From Flavobacterium filum DSM 17961 (GTDB lineage: Bacteria; Bacteroidota; Bacteroidia; Flavobacteriales; Flavobacteriaceae), in the NCBI RefSeq assembly GCF_000425465.1, contig NZ_AUDM01000011.1, positions 1-64,000 of the forward strand: a stretch of 64,000 bases of DNA, written 5' to 3'. Below the pieces are notes generated by a model, which ran no database searches, had not been told where the DNA came from, and saw nothing but the letters and a program-made list of their open reading frames with translations. This document shows, piece after piece, positions 24,903-34,267 of the stretch (its first letter is position 1; the number at the start of each line of letters is the position of its first letter). The translations under genes and the position numbers were made by a program.

Positions 24903-26795
24903 TTAGTTTAGTTGAATTAAAAATTTGGCATTATCAAATTTGTTTACTTCGATTAAAAAATTTCTGAAATCATTATAATCAGTATTGTTATGTTGAGCCT
25001 CAAAAAGTGTAAACTTTCTTTTATAAACAATTTTATGTTCATTAACGGTTATGTCAAATTGATATATACCGAATTTTGTTTCAAGCAATGTGTTTTGTGG
25101 CAATGCTTCAATTTTTGAATTTTCCGGTAATAAAAATTCAATTTCGTCAAATTCTGTAAAACCTCTCTTGATGTTTACAGGTTGCTTTCTTGTTCGAATT
25201 TTATCCGGAATATTTTCCCATCTTGAAAACGGATTTACATTTACAATCAATTGATTTGCATTTTTAAGAGCAAATTTTTCCACTTCTAAATCGAATTTTT
25301 CTTCCCAAGTTTTTGCTTCATTATTCCTTTTGGTTGAAAATTCTTTTAGCATAATCGGATTATAATAATCCCAAATTTCTCTATAAAAATCTTTTCGTTC
25401 ATTTTCTGTTTTGTATTCTAAAGCATATCTACTCTCAACAGTTATCCCTTTAAAAACCTTGTCTAAATTCGCTTTCATTTTAGCATCAGAAAACAAAGCA
25501 ACAGTAGCTTTTGAATAGATAACATTCTCTTTTTCATCATACTTTTTTGTTTTTTCAATCTTGCCTCCTTCAGGCGTAACGACTAACACTTTTCTATCTT
25601 CATTACTTGAACCAATTTCTCCAAATGCACTCTTTTGACTAGTACACTCTAACCAAATATTTTCTTTTCCGGGAATACACAATATCATGTGATTTCCTTG
25701 TAAAAATGGCATTTCAGTTATAAAATCTTTTTTATCCGCATCATTTGAAATAATCGTATGATATGCATTTATACCCACCGCTTTTAATAATGCAAAAGTG
25801 TAGTTGGTCAAACCTTTACAGTCACCATAACCTAATCTATCTACATCGGCTGCTTTCATGGGCTGCCAACCACCTATTCCTAATTGAATAGACACATAAC
25901 GTGTTTTATCTTGTACATATTTATACACTATTTTTGCCTTTTCCTCATCAGTATTTGCATTTGAAGTCAATTGCTTAATTTTTTGTATGGTTGTTTCAGG
26001 TAATTCAAATTGTGTTTTGTAAAGGTCATCATAAAACCATTTTCCTAATTCTTCCCAATTATTGGCTTTTCCTTCTTTTCCTTTTAAACTAAAATGATTT
26101 AAAGCAAAATACGATATTGGAAAAAATTCATGGCTAGGAATGCTGTAACTTTCTCTTTTTAAAGATTTTAAATTACTCAATCGATAAACAGTTGCATTAC
26201 CTTCATTCTTCTTTTCCACTTTAAAATTTTCAAAATTTTTATCTAAAACATTGCATTTGATTTCTGGTTGAACAATCAATTCAAAAGAGGCATTTTCAAT
26301 AGCAATACCATAATTTTCAAACGGTGACCATCTTGGCAGAAAGGCAGTATCAGACGATTCATAACTGTAATCAAATTGAATAATAAAAGGATAATTTATT
26401 GGCGTATATTCAATGTATTTTAGTCTATCATCTGACTGAATGGTGATTGCATCATTTGAAGATACATCCTTAAAATCATTTTTTTTGAATTTTTTAATTT
26501 CTATACCGTAGTTGTTGTAAATCTTAACTTCTAATTTTTTGATGGAAGTCTTATCATCATAATTCAAATAAGGTATGTTCTTTTGATAACCTATTTCATT
26601 ATATACTATAACGGTTTTAGTGACTTGATAAGCATATAAATTAAATTTTTTGATTTCTAATTTCTCCTCAAGTTTTTTAATCACAGCATCTGCATTCTCT
26701 TTAAGTTCAGCCGAAACATCGATTGAAGTTAAATTTTGGGCATGAGATATGATTTGAAAAAGAAGAAAAAAGGATACAAAAAGACGTTGACACAT
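24903..26795 (-). CDS. DUF3857/transglutaminase-like secreted protein
   Basis: 630 residues from the ATG at 26795, which starts a signal peptide (MCQRLFVSFFLLFQIISHAQ); the frame could also start at 26819. DUF3857 domain at about 40-230, then a transglutaminase core with an intact nucleophile C326 (GYGDCKGLTNYTFALLKAVG), H369 (QGNHMILC) and an acidic residue in WLECTS. The substrate is unknown for the family; it would act in the periplasm. It forms a two-gene unit with the inactive homologue downstream. Confidence 0.85.
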   Translation of the reverse strand: MCQRLFVSFFLLFQIISHAQNLTSIDVSAELKENADAVIKKLEEKLEIKKFNLYAYQVTKTVIVYNEIGYQKNIPYLNYDDKTSIKKLEVKIYNNYGIEIKKFKKNDFKDVSSNDAITIQSDDRLKYIEYTPINYPFIIQFDYSYESSDTAFLPRWSPFENYGIAIENASFELIVQPEIKCNVLDKNFENFKVEKKNEGNATVYRLSNLKSLKRESYSIPSHEFFPISYFALNHFSLKGKEGKANNWEELGKWFYDDLYKTQFELPETTIQKIKQLTSNANTDEEKAKIVYKYVQDKTRYVSIQLGIGGWQPMKAADVDRLGYGDCKGLTNYTFALLKAVGINAYHTIISNDADKKDFITEMPFLQGNHMILCIPGKENIWLECTSQKSAFGEIGSSNEDRKVLVVTPEGGKIEKTKKYDEKENVIYSKATVALFSDAKMKANLDKVFKGITVESRYALEYKTENERKDFYREIWDYYNPIMLKEFSTKRNNEAKTWEEKFDLEVEKFALKNANQLIVNVNPFSRWENIPDKIRTRKQPVNIKRGFTEFDEIEFLLPENSKIEALPQNTLLETKFGIYQFDITVNEHKIVYKRKFTLFEAQHNNTDYNDFRNFLIEVNKFDNAKFLIQLN

Positions 26796-26860
26796 ATAAA
26801 TACATGAAAAATTATGCAATGAAAATTGCGTGATATACTTTTTTTGGAAATTGTGTTTTT

Positions 26861-26868
26861 CAAATTTA
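26861..26868 (-). promoter_or_regulatory. -7 box of the DUF3857 pair
   Basis: TAAATTTG on the minus strand fits TAnnTTTG and lies about 66 bases upstream of the ATG at 26795. Confidence 0.45.
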
Positions 26869-26891
26869 ACACAATTTTTGTAAAAAACAAA

Positions 26892-27344
26892 TTACTCTTT
26901 GTTTTTCGTGTCGATTAGAATCGTAACCGGTCCATCGTTTAAAAGTGAGACTTTCATGTCTGCACCAAACTGCCCGGTTTGTACTTTTTTTGCTAAGTCT
27001 TTTTCGACTTGTTGAATAAATTGATTGTAAAGTGGAATCGCAAATTCGGGTTTTGCTGCTTTAATGTAAGATGGCCGATTTCCTTTTTTGGTAGAAGCAT
27101 GAAGTGTAAATTGACTTACAACGATTATATCTCCATCTATATCTTTCACGGATAAATTCATCACGTCATTTTCATCACCAAAGATGCGAAGGTTGACAAT
27201 TTTAGACGAAAGCCATTCGATGTCTTCCTTAGTATCTACTTCTTCAATTCCCACCAAAATCAATAATCCTTTTTGGATGGAAGCCACAATTTCTCCATCA
27301 ATGGTTACTGATGACTGTGAAACTCTTTGAATAACGGCTTTCAT
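26892..27344 (-). CDS. dtd: D-aminoacyl-tRNA deacylase
   Basis: 150 residues, normal length. It removes D-amino acids (and glycine) wrongly attached to tRNA. The two active-site loops are present: SQFTLHASTKKGNRPSY (the SQFTL motif) and LLNDGPVTILIDT (the NxGPVT motif). It overlaps the end of the TOPRIM-like gene by four bases (ATGA), so it is translated as the last gene of an operon that starts with rsgA. Confidence 0.95.
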   Translation of the reverse strand: MKAVIQRVSQSSVTIDGEIVASIQKGLLILVGIEEVDTKEDIEWLSSKIVNLRIFGDENDVMNLSVKDIDGDIIVVSQFTLHASTKKGNRPSYIKAAKPEFAIPLYNQFIQQVEKDLAKKVQTGQFGADMKVSLLNDGPVTILIDTKNKE

Positions 27345-28021
27345 TTATTATGATAGAAGTTCAACTCCTTTAGTTTTTCAATTAATGAATTTTTAAACTT
27401 TATATATGATGATAAATTATCTAATTTTGACAAATCAATACTCTGTCCAATTATTTGATATAAATCTGATATATCTAAGCCTTTATTTCTCTTTCTTTTT
27501 GTTAAATCTTCTTTGGAAAGTCTAATTATATCTTCAATTAAAAATTTAGGATTCTTAATTAATTCAGGATTAAGATGAATTCCTAGTTCTGCATCTGTTT
27601 TGGCTATACCAATTTCGTCTTTTAATAAATCTCTATCAGCTATCATCCAAGATTCTGTCATTTGTATTGGAACAATTGCAACTAAGTTTTTACAATATTC
27701 ATCATTACCCTTCTGTAATAATAATTCTAAAGCAGGATTAATTTTTGTATTTAAAACTAAATCATCATTTTCATCATCTGAATCCGTATGAATAAATAAA
27801 AGTAAAATTCCGTATTTTTCTTGACCTAGCTTAGATGCATATTGAACTTGTTCGTTAAAACTCATTCCTTTTTTATTAAAGTCTAAAATTACAAGTTCTG
27901 TTTCAATGTCACCGGTGCAATCATAGGCTATTTCAAATAGTGTTCTTTCAACCACACTAGACAAAAATCTAATATCTGTTTTTCCCTCTGTATATAATCC
28001 GGCTAAAATAAAATTACTCAT
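27341..28021 (-). CDS. TOPRIM-like partner of the upstream ATPase
   Basis: 226 residues. The layout LAGLYTEGKTDIRFL (conserved Glu at 12), LLLFIHTDSDDEND (Asp-x-Asp near 78-82) and QMTESWMIADRDLL is that of a TOPRIM-type nuclease or effector fold, as in the DUF4276/RloB-like groups. It starts five bases after the ATPase stop, so the two are one unit. Known two-gene systems with an ABC-type ATPase and a TOPRIM-like partner (OLD-related pairs, PARIS AriA/AriB, AbiL) act against phages. Assignment to a named system is not possible from sequence alone. Confidence 0.65.
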   Translation of the reverse strand: MSNFILAGLYTEGKTDIRFLSSVVERTLFEIAYDCTGDIETELVILDFNKKGMSFNEQVQYASKLGQEKYGILLLFIHTDSDDENDDLVLNTKINPALELLLQKGNDEYCKNLVAIVPIQMTESWMIADRDLLKDEIGIAKTDAELGIHLNPELIKNPKFLIEDIIRLSKEDLTKRKRNKGLDISDLYQIIGQSIDLSKLDNLSSYIKFKNSLIEKLKELNFYHNK

Positions 28022-28026
28022 GGCGT

Positions 28027-29427
28027 TTAAAAAATTGTATCTTCAAATTGTGCGGTTTTTAAATAATCATTCACTAAGGACAACGTTAATTTTCTATCTT
28101 GCTCAGAAAAAATTAAACTTAATTGTTGAATAGAATTATCTTTTATAACCGGACTTATTTTTGTTGAATTAAGCTTTAATCTTTTCCCATTTAATTCAAC
28201 AATGGAATTTCTCATTTGAGCATACCATATACTAACATTGGAATCTTTTTTCCAAGTTTCCATATTCCCCACTAAAACCGGAGAATGGGTGTTGACGATG
28301 ACTTGTCGTAATGGAATATCAATTTCGTTAAAATCAACTGTTAAATCTTTTAAAAGTTCAGTCATGGCTTTAATTCTAAAGGGATGAATACCATTTTCAG
28401 GTTCTTCAAAGCAAAGTAATCCTGTATGCTTTTCATCATATTCTAATATGCACAATGCCAAAACTCTTAAAGTTCCTTCTGAGAGAACTCGTGAAGAGAA
28501 TTCTTTTTTATCAACGTCTTTAAGTTTGATTAAATATTGTTTATTTTCATTATCATCAATCACATCTACCTCAACAAAATTTGGTAAGAAACTATTTAGT
28601 TTTCTTGAAATTTCTTTTAAAGAATATTTATCTGTTTGTTTAATTCTAAATAATGCCGCAGCTAGATTTTTCCCACTTACAGAGATAGTGTCTTCACCAT
28701 TATTTTTGCTCGTAGCTTGTCTTAAATCTTCCGGATTTAATTGCAAAAATTTCCAACTTTTCATTTCTTCTTTGGCTGCTAATACGTGAGGAAAATCTAC
28801 GGTATCAAAACTACTTAAAACAGTTCTTGTTGCATTACTTAGAGGGAATCTTCTTTTATTTCCAGTTGTTCCATCTTGTGGTACTTGGATTATATCTATT
28901 CCATTTTCATTTACACTTTCAATGTAAGGAATTCCTCTTTTGCCAGTACCTACCTTAGGTCTCCAAAACTCTAAAGATTTTTTTGGGAGAATAGTTGTAA
29001 CCCATTTATCTTCTTGATGATTTAATTTAAAAAGATTTTCTTTAGAAACAGCCAAGTCTTGAATTCCAGATTGATTAGTTATTCTCTTAATTGAAAGCTC
29101 ATATCTAAGTCTTGTATATTTTAACTTAGCTTCATTTCCCCAGGCGTCTTTAACATTTTTATTAACTAACATTTCTATGACAAATTCCATTTCATTAGCA
29201 TAATTGTCATCTCCATATTGCGTAAATAATTCGATAAATTCTCCTCTTTGTTCACTAAATGCTCTCTTTAAATTATCAGTGTCAGCAAGTCGAGATAACA
29301 AAGTCAACGCATCAAACAAATTGCTTTTACCTGAGGCATTTGCTCCTGCAATCACTGTAAATGGGGTGAATTCCATTTCAAAATTATGAAAGGATTTAAA
29401 TCCGTTAATTTTGAGATATGTTATCAT
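28027..29427 (-). CDS. OLD/RecF-like ABC-type ATPase (AAA_15/21)
   Basis: 466 residues. Walker A is GANASGKS at 28-35, right after the usual KINGFKSFHNFEMEF start. The signature-like LSEGTLRVLAL is near 315, Walker B LLCFEEPENGIHP near 337, and the switch VNTHSPVLVG near 375. No nuclease domain is fused; the TOPRIM-like domain is on the next gene. This split layout is seen in several phage-defence pairs. It is inserted between rsgA and dtd, which are commonly neighbours in related genomes (recalled, not checked). Confidence 0.8.
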   Translation of the reverse strand: MITYLKINGFKSFHNFEMEFTPFTVIAGANASGKSNLFDALTLLSRLADTDNLKRAFSEQRGEFIELFTQYGDDNYANEMEFVIEMLVNKNVKDAWGNEAKLKYTRLRYELSIKRITNQSGIQDLAVSKENLFKLNHQEDKWVTTILPKKSLEFWRPKVGTGKRGIPYIESVNENGIDIIQVPQDGTTGNKRRFPLSNATRTVLSSFDTVDFPHVLAAKEEMKSWKFLQLNPEDLRQATSKNNGEDTISVSGKNLAAALFRIKQTDKYSLKEISRKLNSFLPNFVEVDVIDDNENKQYLIKLKDVDKKEFSSRVLSEGTLRVLALCILEYDEKHTGLLCFEEPENGIHPFRIKAMTELLKDLTVDFNEIDIPLRQVIVNTHSPVLVGNMETWKKDSNVSIWYAQMRNSIVELNGKRLKLNSTKISPVIKDNSIQQLSLIFSEQDRKLTLSLVNDYLKTAQFEDTIF

Positions 29428-29462
29428 AGTAAAGAAAATTTAATTTCAAATATAATGCTTTA

Positions 29463-30431
29463 TTAATCAAAATCCTGATTTCTTCCCTCTGCATAAATGT
29501 CATTTCGGTATTGTTCTTCGTCACCTTCTAAAATCTGGAGATAACTTTTGTATCGCGACCATGCAATTTTGTCGTCTTCTAAGGCTTTTTTTACCGCACA
29601 ATGCGGCTCATCTTTGTGTAAACAATTATTGAATTTACATTGATTTTCCAACGCAAAAAACTCCGGAAAATAGCCTTTGATTTCTGATTTTTCCATGTCC
29701 ACAATACCAAATCCGCGAATTCCGGGCGTATCAATAATTTTTGCTTCAAATGACAAATCAAACATTTCAGCAAACGTTGTGGTATGCTGTCCTTGTTGAT
29801 GTAAGTCAGATATTTCTTTTGTTTTTAAATTCAGATTAGGTTCTAAAGCATTGACTAAAGTTGATTTCCCAACTCCGGAATGACCGGAAAACATACATAC
29901 TTTTCCTTCCATCATTTTTTTTAGTTCTACTAATCCCTTTCCGGCTGTAGCCGAAACCCGAAGGCATTCATAACCAATTTGAGAATAAATGTATTGCAAA
30001 AACAATTGATCATCCAAAGTTGCATCATCGTAGGTGTCAATTTTATTAAAAACCAACACAGCTTTGATGTGATAGGCCTCGGCAGTAACTAAAAATCGAT
30101 CTATAAAACTCGTAGTTGTTACTGGATTATTTATCGTAACCAATAAAAAAACAATATCAATATTGGAGGCAATAATATGCGTTTGCTTAGAAAGATTAAC
30201 CGACTTTCGAACAATATAATTCTTTCTATCATGAATGTTATGAATATTTCCGGTAACCGCATCAGAAGTTTCATCAATTTCAAAATCAACAACATCGCCC
30301 ACCGCAATTGGGTTGGTACTTTTGATTCCTTTCATACGGAATTTCCCCTTAATCCGGCAATCATAAAACTGATTGTTTTCGGCTTTAACGGTGTACCAAC
30401 TCCCGGTAGATTTATAAACGATTCCTGTCAT
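29463..30431 (-). CDS. rsgA: Ribosome small-subunit-dependent GTPase A
   Basis: 322 residues. Circularly permuted GTPase that checks late 30S maturation. Visible: an OB-type N-terminus, the G4 motif VFNKID (about 130), P-loop GHSGVGKSTLVNAL (about 185), the switch DTPGIRGFG, and the C-terminal zinc site CKFNNCLHKDEPHCAV. First gene of the unit rsgA - ATPase - TOPRIM-like - dtd. Confidence 0.95.
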   Translation of the reverse strand: MTGIVYKSTGSWYTVKAENNQFYDCRIKGKFRMKGIKSTNPIAVGDVVDFEIDETSDAVTGNIHNIHDRKNYIVRKSVNLSKQTHIIASNIDIVFLLVTINNPVTTTSFIDRFLVTAEAYHIKAVLVFNKIDTYDDATLDDQLFLQYIYSQIGYECLRVSATAGKGLVELKKMMEGKVCMFSGHSGVGKSTLVNALEPNLNLKTKEISDLHQQGQHTTTFAEMFDLSFEAKIIDTPGIRGFGIVDMEKSEIKGYFPEFFALENQCKFNNCLHKDEPHCAVKKALEDDKIAWSRYKSYLQILEGDEEQYRNDIYAEGRNQDFD

Positions 30432-30449
30432 CTAATTTAATAATTCTTA

Positions 30450-30457
30450 CAAAGGTA
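30450..30457 (-). promoter_or_regulatory. -7 box of the rsgA unit
   Basis: TACCTTTG on the minus strand, about 19 bases before the rsgA start. Confidence 0.5.
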
Positions 30458-30495
30458 AAAAACATACTTTGAATTGTAGTAAAAACTAATTTATA

Positions 30496-30525
30496 TAAAA
30501 AAGGTTGCCCTTTTTTGGACAACCT
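30496..30525 (-). terminator. Terminator of the 551-residue secreted protein gene
   Basis: AGGTTGCCC (30502-30510) pairs with GGACAACCT (30517-30525) with one mismatch and a six-base loop. On the minus strand it is followed by six T residues. Confidence 0.7.
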
Positions 30526-30532
30526 CTCTATT

Positions 30533-32188
30533 TTAGTTTTCTAGAATCAACCTTCCTAATCTGTCTTGCTTTTTTCTGGAAGAGTAAGTGATTAATTCAT
30601 TTTGACTTTTTCTATAATAAACACCCGGCCTTAAAACTAATTCATTTTTAATAACCTCTTCAGGATCCTTTCTGGTAATAGAACCTTTGTCATCAAAAAT
30701 AAATAACGTTGGTACTGCATTATTATAATTTCCAAGTGATTTTATTTTTTCAATATCTGTAATACCTTTGTTTTTTACGTTATCATTAAAAATTATATTC
30801 AAAATACCATTTTTATAAATTGGAATTGCACCTAAATATTCCGGTCCTTTACCCATTTGTGTCAAAGGTATCATAATTGAACCTCCAACTGTAAAACTTC
30901 CACTACTTCCTGAAAATCCTAAACCAATAGACATTGTTGTAATTGCTGCAGATTGTTCTTTTGGAAGCACATTACTCCAATCTAACGAACCGTCAGGTTT
31001 TAATGAAGTTATAATAATTTCATTTTTAACATATGTTACAGGTGTAAACGCAAGAGGACCAATCCCCTGAGAACTTCCCACTATAACTAATTGATATTCA
31101 GACAACACAATTAAACCGCCATCATTTTTTTCAATAATATGTGTAATATTATACAAAGGCTTAACATCTTTCCCCTTTTTAGCTCTTCTTTCCCCTAATA
31201 ACTTCACTTTTGTAGGGTAATCAAACTCATTGAACTTTAGATTATCATTAGTATTATTCGTCAAATTAACCGTTGCATTATAAATCCCTTTCAGTTCTTT
31301 ATTTGCCTTTCCATTATCTCTAACACTAGAATAAAACCCAACCAATTGTAGCGAATTATTATTAGTAGACATCATTTTACAGTTAATGATTTCTTTTCCT
31401 TTAATATTGATATCAACAACTTCTTTTTTATATCCATTTGCTCTTTTAAAAACATGGACTTGAAATTTTTCAACTTGTTCTTTCTTTTTACTATCTCTAT
31501 AACTTTCATTAATAACAATAAAAACGTCATCTTGATAATTCAATTCAAAATCTGATATAGAAAATTCAAAATCTTTTTTATTGTCATCAAAAACCACCTT
31601 TTCTTCATATTTAAATAAAGTAGTTAAATAATCATCAAACAATCTTACATCATATTTTACAGCGTCTTCTTTTGGGAATTTTGATGCATGCATAATTAAC
31701 AAAGCACCTTCATCCTGAGAAAGTTTGAAATAAAAACTACCCCGTTCAGATTTTTTAGCAACTGAAGCATCAAAAAGTGTAGTTGATTTTTTACTCATTA
31801 CACCTTTTTCAGAAATTTCAGAACCAACTAAATTAAAAATTTTATCTTTTTTGTTAAAAACACTACCAATAGCATATAACTTCCCGTTTAACAAGAATAT
31901 ATCTTCAAAATCAATCTCTCTATCAGAAATTTGAGGGATTACTATTTGATTAGAAGAAATAGGTTTCATAGAAGCCGATTCAAATACTTTCAAAAAGTAG
32001 TCTTCTTTATCTTTCAAACCTAATGCATAAATTTTATTGTTGTGTTCTCCTATGATTTTGACAATTTTTTGTTTGTCTTCTGGCAATTCTTCTCCATAGG
32101 TCATGCTGATTTTTTCAATTTTGTTCTGTGCATTTCCAATTAAACTTACCAACGCAATAAAAACAAAACTTAAAAGAAATTTTCTCAT
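30533..32188 (-). CDS. Secreted protein of unknown function
   Basis: 551 residues. Signal peptide MRKFLLSFVFIALVSLIGNAQ. The body alternates short beta-strand-like segments and charged turns and could be a beta-propeller, but no repeat register is clear. A segment FTPVTYVKNEIIITSLKPDG and a Gly/Ser-rich stretch (GLGFSGSSGSFTVGG) are notable. Not recognised. It has its own terminator and is not in an operon with rsgA. Confidence 0.7.
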   Translation of the reverse strand: MRKFLLSFVFIALVSLIGNAQNKIEKISMTYGEELPEDKQKIVKIIGEHNNKIYALGLKDKEDYFLKVFESASMKPISSNQIVIPQISDREIDFEDIFLLNGKLYAIGSVFNKKDKIFNLVGSEISEKGVMSKKSTTLFDASVAKKSERGSFYFKLSQDEGALLIMHASKFPKEDAVKYDVRLFDDYLTTLFKYEEKVVFDDNKKDFEFSISDFELNYQDDVFIVINESYRDSKKKEQVEKFQVHVFKRANGYKKEVVDINIKGKEIINCKMMSTNNNSLQLVGFYSSVRDNGKANKELKGIYNATVNLTNNTNDNLKFNEFDYPTKVKLLGERRAKKGKDVKPLYNITHIIEKNDGGLIVLSEYQLVIVGSSQGIGPLAFTPVTYVKNEIIITSLKPDGSLDWSNVLPKEQSAAITTMSIGLGFSGSSGSFTVGGSIMIPLTQMGKGPEYLGAIPIYKNGILNIIFNDNVKNKGITDIEKIKSLGNYNNAVPTLFIFDDKGSITRKDPEEVIKNELVLRPGVYYRKSQNELITYSSRKKQDRLGRLILEN

Positions 32189-32274
32189 TTTTCTGTTACA
32201 ATTTATATGTTATAATTAAAACTAATATTGCACAATAGTACGAAAAACATGATGATTTGCAAATTATATTTCTC

Positions 32275-33357
32275 TCATTTATTTATAATCTTCTCTTGAT
32301 GATCGATACTTTCCTGATGAATTGCTTTAAAAAGTTGCACTATAAAATCTTCACTCAATCCTTTTTGACTTCCTTCTGCAATCATTTTATCTAAAATTTC
32401 TTGCCATCTTCTATTTTGTAAAATCGCTACATTTTTTTCTTTCTTCAATGAACCAATTTGATCCGCAATCTTCATTCTTCCTCCTAAAATCTCTAGAATT
32501 TTACTATCAAATTCATCTATTTGAGTACGTAATTTATTCATTCTCATCGTATAATCATCGGCTTCATCGGTTTCTTTCCGAACGCGTAAATCGTGGAAAA
32601 TTTGTTTCAAAACAGTTGGTGTCACTTGTTGAGCTGCATCACTCCAGGCATTATCAGGATCAATATGTGTTTCGATGATTAATCCGTCATAATTCAAATC
32701 CAAGGCTTGCTGCGACACTTCCTGAATCATATCTCGCTTTCCGGTAATATGCGAAGGATCACAAATTAAAGGCAAATCTGGAAATCTGTTTTGCATATCA
32801 ATCGCAATTTGCCACTCCGGATTATTACGGTATTTTGTTTTTTCATACGTTGAAAATCCACGATGAATTACGCCTAATTTTTTGATGTTGGCATTATACA
32901 ATCGCTCTAAACCACCAATCCACAAAGATAAATCGGGGTTGACAGGGTTTTTTAGTAGTACAATTTTATCGGTTCCTTCCAAAGCATCGGCAATTTCTTG
33001 AACGGCAAAAGGATTCACGGTGGTTCTGGCTCCAATCCACAACACATCGATATCGTGTTCTAAAGCTAATTTTACGTGAGCCGCATTGGCAACTTCTATT
33101 GCCATAAGCAAACCTGTCTCTGCTTTGGCTTTTTGCAGCCATTTTAAACCAATCGCTCCTACTCCTTCAAATCCGCCGGGTCGAGTTCGTGGTTTCCAAA
33201 TTCCGGCACGAAAAATACTTACATCAGAATTTTTTAATTCATGAGCAATTTTTACTACTTGTTCTTCAGTTTCTGCACTGCAAGGTCCTGCAATTACTAA
33301 CGGATGATCTAATTGAAAATCGGTTAACCAGTTTTTTAAATTTTTATCGTTTTTCAT
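32275..33357 (-). CDS. Bifunctional DAHP synthase / chorismate mutase
   Basis: 360 residues. The N-terminal two thirds is a type I DAHP synthase (AGPCSAETEEQV, FRAGIWKPRTRPGGFEG, WIGARTTVNPF, LLKNPVNPDL, CDPSHITGKRD). It condenses PEP and erythrose-4-phosphate. The C-terminal 85 residues are an AroQ-type chorismate mutase (RTQIDEFDSKILEILGGRMK). The fusion links the first step of the shikimate pathway to the branch point to Phe and Tyr. Last gene of the Phe/Tyr operon under the pheA attenuator. An inverted heptad array (33362-33423) separates it from tyrA. Confidence 0.93.
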   Translation of the reverse strand: MKNDKNLKNWLTDFQLDHPLVIAGPCSAETEEQVVKIAHELKNSDVSIFRAGIWKPRTRPGGFEGVGAIGLKWLQKAKAETGLLMAIEVANAAHVKLALEHDIDVLWIGARTTVNPFAVQEIADALEGTDKIVLLKNPVNPDLSLWIGGLERLYNANIKKLGVIHRGFSTYEKTKYRNNPEWQIAIDMQNRFPDLPLICDPSHITGKRDMIQEVSQQALDLNYDGLIIETHIDPDNAWSDAAQQVTPTVLKQIFHDLRVRKETDEADDYTMRMNKLRTQIDEFDSKILEILGGRMKIADQIGSLKKEKNVAILQNRRWQEILDKMIAEGSQKGLSEDFIVQLFKAIHQESIDHQEKIINK

Positions 33358-33361
33358 AGCT

Positions 33362-33423
33362 GTTATCGGTTATCGGTTGTCGGTTGTCGGTTGTCAGATA
33401 ACTGATAACGGACAACAGACAAC
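33362..33423. repeat. Heptanucleotide array (9 units) with inverted half
   Basis: GTTATCG twice, GTTGTCG twice, GTTGTCA, then GATAACT, GATAACG, GACAACA, GACAAC. The second half is the reverse complement of the first in unit order, so the array can fold into a long hairpin. It lies inside the Phe/Tyr operon between tyrA and the DAHP synthase gene. Confidence 0.75.
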
Positions 33424-33426
33424 TTT

Positions 33427-34266
33427 TCATTTTAAAATTTCTTTAATTCTGTTAGTGTTTTTCATTTCATTAAAAATGGCTTCGTAATCATCTGATTCTA
33501 AAAATGATTTAAAAGATGATAAATTAACGATATACTCTTCTAACGATTTGACAATTTGTTTTTTATTTTGTTTAAAAATGGGTGTCCACATTGAAGGTGA
33601 ACTTTTAGCCAATCGAACAGTACTTTCAAATCCACTTCCGGCCATATCGAAAATATCTTTTTCGTCTTTTTCTTTTTCGATAACGGTTTTCCCTAGCATA
33701 AATGAACTGATGTGCGACAAATGTGAAACATACGCAATGTGTTTGTCGTGCGATTTTGGTTCCATATAGCGAATTCGCATCTTCAAATTTCGGAATAATT
33801 CTAATGCTTTTTCTTGTTTTTTATAGGCTGTTTTTTCAATTTCACAGATAATATTCACCTTGTCTTCAAATAAATTTTCAATGGCCGCATTTGGTCCTGA
33901 AAACTCTGTTCCTGCAATGGGATGTGTCGCTAAAAAATTGCTTCTTCTAGGATGATTCTCTACTACTTCGCAAATTGGTTTTTTGGTTGAACCGACATCA
34001 ATTACAATTGTATGGTCTGAAACGCAATCCAGAATTTTCGGCAAAAGTAGCAAAGCTACATCAACCGGAACAGCTAAAATGACAAAATCCCCATCAAGAT
34101 CATCGTCTAAATTTCCTTTTTGATGAATTAATCCCAATGATAATGCCTCGTTGAGATGATTTTCATTTGAATCAATTCCAACAATTAGTGCGTTTTCATA
34201 CAACCTTTGAACGTCCAAAGCCATTGAACCACCAATTAATCCTATACCAATAATTGTTACTTTCAT
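33427..34266 (-). CDS. tyrA: Prephenate dehydrogenase
   Basis: 279 residues. NAD-binding start KVTIIGIGLIGGSMALDVQ and VGIDSNENHLNEAL. The catalytic region has THPIAGTEFSGPNAA, with the family histidine, and SHLSHISSFMLG. It converts prephenate to 4-hydroxyphenylpyruvate in tyrosine synthesis. Starts one base after the aminotransferase stop. Confidence 0.92.
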   Translation of the reverse strand: MKVTIIGIGLIGGSMALDVQRLYENALIVGIDSNENHLNEALSLGLIHQKGNLDDDLDGDFVILAVPVDVALLLLPKILDCVSDHTIVIDVGSTKKPICEVVENHPRRSNFLATHPIAGTEFSGPNAAIENLFEDKVNIICEIEKTAYKKQEKALELFRNLKMRIRYMEPKSHDKHIAYVSHLSHISSFMLGKTVIEKEKDEKDIFDMAGSGFESTVRLAKSSPSMWTPIFKQNKKQIVKSLEEYIVNLSSFKSFLESDDYEAIFNEMKNTNRIKEILK

Positions 34267-34267
34267 A

